In this document: piece after piece, positions 5,886-7,218 of the stretch
Layout: the number at the start of each line of letters is the position of its first letter
How positions within the stretch are numbered: position 1 is the stretch's first letter
Source: Xanthobacteraceae bacterium
Lineage (GTDB): Bacteria; Pseudomonadota; Alphaproteobacteria; Rhizobiales; Xanthobacteraceae
NCBI GenBank assembly: GCA_030043285.1
Contig: JASHXZ010000015.1
Location: 1-7,218 of the forward strand
Reading direction: 5' to 3'
Length of the DNA: 7,218 bases
Translations under genes and position numbers: made by a program
The notes under the pieces: model-generated
The model's database searches: none
What the model saw: only the letters and a program-made list of their open reading frames with translations
What the model was told of the DNA's origin: nothing

Positions 5886-6698
5886 CTACGGCCCCATGCC
5901 GCCGACATAGCCGGCGATTTTCCAATTGCCGCGTTCCTTGGTGTAACAAATCAGATCGTGATCGAGCGGCACGATGGCCTGGCTCGCCACGAAAGCGGCT
6001 TTGCCGGACGGCAGCGCGACGTGCACGAACGACGGCGTGTTGGGTTCGGCCTGCGGGGTGTCGGGCAATATGCGCACGAAACTCATGCCGAGCTTGTCGA
6101 TCACTTGCGCGTCCGGCTTCGCTGCCGCGCGCGCTTCGGCGCCGTCCTGAGCCGGATAGCCCCAATCGGTCGGATCGGTGTCGGTGTTCTGCAGCAGCGT
6201 TCCGAACGCCTGCGGTTCGAAGCGTGGCGGCGCCGGCGAGCAGAAAATGCCAGGATGTTGCGGCAGTTCGGCCGCGCTCGGATTGGCGGTGGCGTCGGCG
6301 AGAAGCGTCCAGCCGGCGCCGCTCGGATTGTCGAGCTCGACCGCACTGGCGAGATTGTCGATGCCGGATTTGCTGTCGTCGGCGAGATCGTTGTCGCGCA
6401 CCCAGAAGAAACCCTTGCTGACGATCAGCTTGGCGAGTGCGGCGCGGTCCTTGTGCGAAACCGCATCGACGATGCTTTTGCGGAAAGTTTGAAACGCCGC
6501 GTCGGTGAAAGCTGCCGGCGGCGACACCGCAACCGGATCGTACGGCTTGATCGGGGCGGGCGGTGCTGGCGGCGGCGGGTGGAACGGCTGCGCCGGCTCG
6601 GGCAACTCGTCCTGCGCAAGGGCCGCTTGGGGGCCAAGCGCGGCGACCAGTAAGCTGAAACTCGCCAGCAACGCGGGGACAAGGCAATGTCGGCGCAT
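5886..6698 (-). CDS. Exported protein of unknown function, possible SH3-like C-terminal domain
   Basis: I do not recognise a named gene. The ATG at 6698 gives 270 residues and is preceded by GGAG (6706-6709) with a 7-nt spacer; an upstream in-frame TTG would add seven residues but would blunt the signal peptide. Residues 1-28 form a Sec signal peptide: basic MRRH, a hydrophobic core, and an ALA|QD cleavage site after A28. A proline-rich linker follows (about 32-60, PPPPAPPAP), then a soluble mixed domain (~65-180) with FTDAAFQTFRKSIVDAV and KGFFWVRDND. The last ~80 residues are strand-rich, with GMSFVRILPD, FVHVALPSGKAAFVA and GNWKIAGYVGG, which resembles bacterial SH3-type domains. The product is probably periplasmic or cell-envelope associated. 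It diverges from the amidohydrolase gene, with 103 bp between starts. The gene call is good; the domain call is tentative. Confidence 0.8.
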   Translation of the reverse strand: MRRHCLVPALLASFSLLVAALGPQAALAQDELPEPAQPFHPPPPAPPAPIKPYDPVAVSPPAAFTDAAFQTFRKSIVDAVSHKDRAALAKLIVSKGFFWVRDNDLADDSKSGIDNLASAVELDNPSGAGWTLLADATANPSAAELPQHPGIFCSPAPPRFEPQAFGTLLQNTDTDPTDWGYPAQDGAEARAAAKPDAQVIDKLGMSFVRILPDTPQAEPNTPSFVHVALPSGKAAFVASQAIVPLDHDLICYTKERGNWKIAGYVGGMGP

Positions 6699-6801
6699 CG
6701 GCAATCTCCGGGTTCCCAAACCTGCGGCCTCACAGTTAGCGTAAAATGCCGCGTGAAGGAATTGGTTGCCGGCACACCGTAATCAAGGACCCCATAGCCC
6801 C
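6699..6801. other. 103-bp divergent intergenic region
   Basis: It holds the ribosome site of the exported protein gene (GGAG, 6706-6709, minus strand) and presumably both divergent promoters. I could not identify a confident -35/-10 pair on either strand. For the plus-strand gene the only Shine-Dalgarno-like sequence is AAGGA at 6785-6789, 12 nt from the ATG, which is longer than usual. Confidence 0.5.
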
Positions 6802-7218
6802 ATGCGCACCATTACGCTCGAAGAACATTTCGCCACGCCCGGCTTTTTCGGCGGACCGGGACGCGAATTGAAAAACCGCGCCGAGAAGGTCGGAGGCCGC
6901 TATGCCAACCTGATCGCGCGGCTTTGCGACGTCGGCGCCGCGCGTTTGGCCGAGATGGACGCTGCCGGCATCGACATGCAGGTGCTGTCGCTGACCGCGC
7001 CGGGTGTGGAGCAGTTGGACGCGGCCGAGGCGGCGGCGCTGGCGCGCGACGCCAACGACTACGTCGCCGATGCGGTGAAGAACCATCCGGCGCGGTTCGC
7101 CGCCTTCGCGGCGGTGCCGACGCCGGCGCCCGAACAGGCCGCCGCCGAGCTCGAGCGCCGCGTGCGCTCCGGCTTCAAGGGCGCCGCGGTCAACGGCCAT
7201 AATCGCGGCCGCTATCTC
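6802..7218 (+). CDS. Amidohydrolase family protein (ACMSD / gamma-resorcylate decarboxylase group), N-terminal part
   Basis: The first 139 codons of a metal-dependent amidohydrolase (Amidohydro_2 type), running off the window edge. The N-terminus TLEEHFATP has the E-x-H metal-binding motif (E7, H9) that replaces the usual H-x-H in the gamma-resorcylate / 2,3-dihydroxybenzoate decarboxylase branch. Further family landmarks are RLAEMDAAGIDMQVLSLTAPG (split around 48-68), HPARFAAFAAVP (95-106), and GFKGAAVNGHNRGRYL at the visible end, corresponding to the conserved NGH..G.YL segment. Full-length members are about 320-340 residues, so more than half is missing, including the later His and Asp metal ligands. 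The likely activity is decarboxylation or hydrolysis of an aromatic or related acid in the cytoplasm; the substrate is not readable. The ribosome site is weakly placed, but the family N-terminus fits this ATG and no other in-frame start lies just upstream. Confidence 0.88.
   Translation, partial: MRTITLEEHFATPGFFGGPGRELKNRAEKVGGRYANLIARLCDVGAARLAEMDAAGIDMQVLSLTAPGVEQLDAAEAAALARDANDYVADAVKNHPARFAAFAAVPTPAPEQAAAELERRVRSGFKGAAVNGHNRGRYL

Noticed and set aside
5740..6687. Minus-strand 315-codon open frame overlapping the exported protein gene
   Set aside because: Its translation is strongly arginine/alanine-rich with no signal peptide or motif, and it runs through the palindromic repeats; the alternative frame has a signal peptide and a good ribosome site.

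Overview
The window is high-GC, densely coded DNA with gene families and repeat style typical of Alphaproteobacteria, most likely the order Hyphomicrobiales (a Bradyrhizobium / Rhodopseudomonas / Xanthobacteraceae-like chromosome). The pointers are an HWE-type sensor kinase (a class concentrated in Alphaproteobacteria), CCCGG-bounded palindromic repeats between convergent genes, and strong G/C third-position bias in most genes. The species cannot be named from the sequence alone.

Layout, left to right: the 3' end of a plus-strand PLP-dependent aminotransferase (1-491); a minus-strand ABM-fold small protein (499-798); a minus-strand polytopic GT-C-like membrane glycosyltransferase (912-2216); a large minus-strand membrane sensor kinase, MASE4-PAS-PAS-HWE (2371-4608); a 378-bp divergent intergenic region with several small repeats; a plus-strand YfcG/Nu-class glutathione transferase (4987-5712); a 173-bp convergent spacer filled by two large palindromes (5725-5869); a minus-strand exported protein of unknown function with a possible SH3-like C-terminus (5886-6698); and the start of a plus-strand amidohydrolase of the ACMSD / gamma-resorcylate decarboxylase group (6802 to the window edge).

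The genes do not form one obvious pathway. The three minus-strand genes 4608->499 point the same way but are 154 and 113 bp apart, and a perfect TATAAT hexamer precedes the glycosyltransferase, so they are probably separate units. The kinase has no response regulator beside it and is visibly lower in GC than its neighbours. The glutathione transferase (thiol redox) and the amidohydrolase (possible aromatic acid decarboxylation or hydrolysis) are typical chromosomal accessory metabolism.

I did not find a convincing new multi-gene system. The points most worth a second look are the orphan, compositionally distinct MASE4-HWE kinase, the pair of oppositely oriented palindromes at 5725-5869, and the structured intergenic region at 4609-4986.
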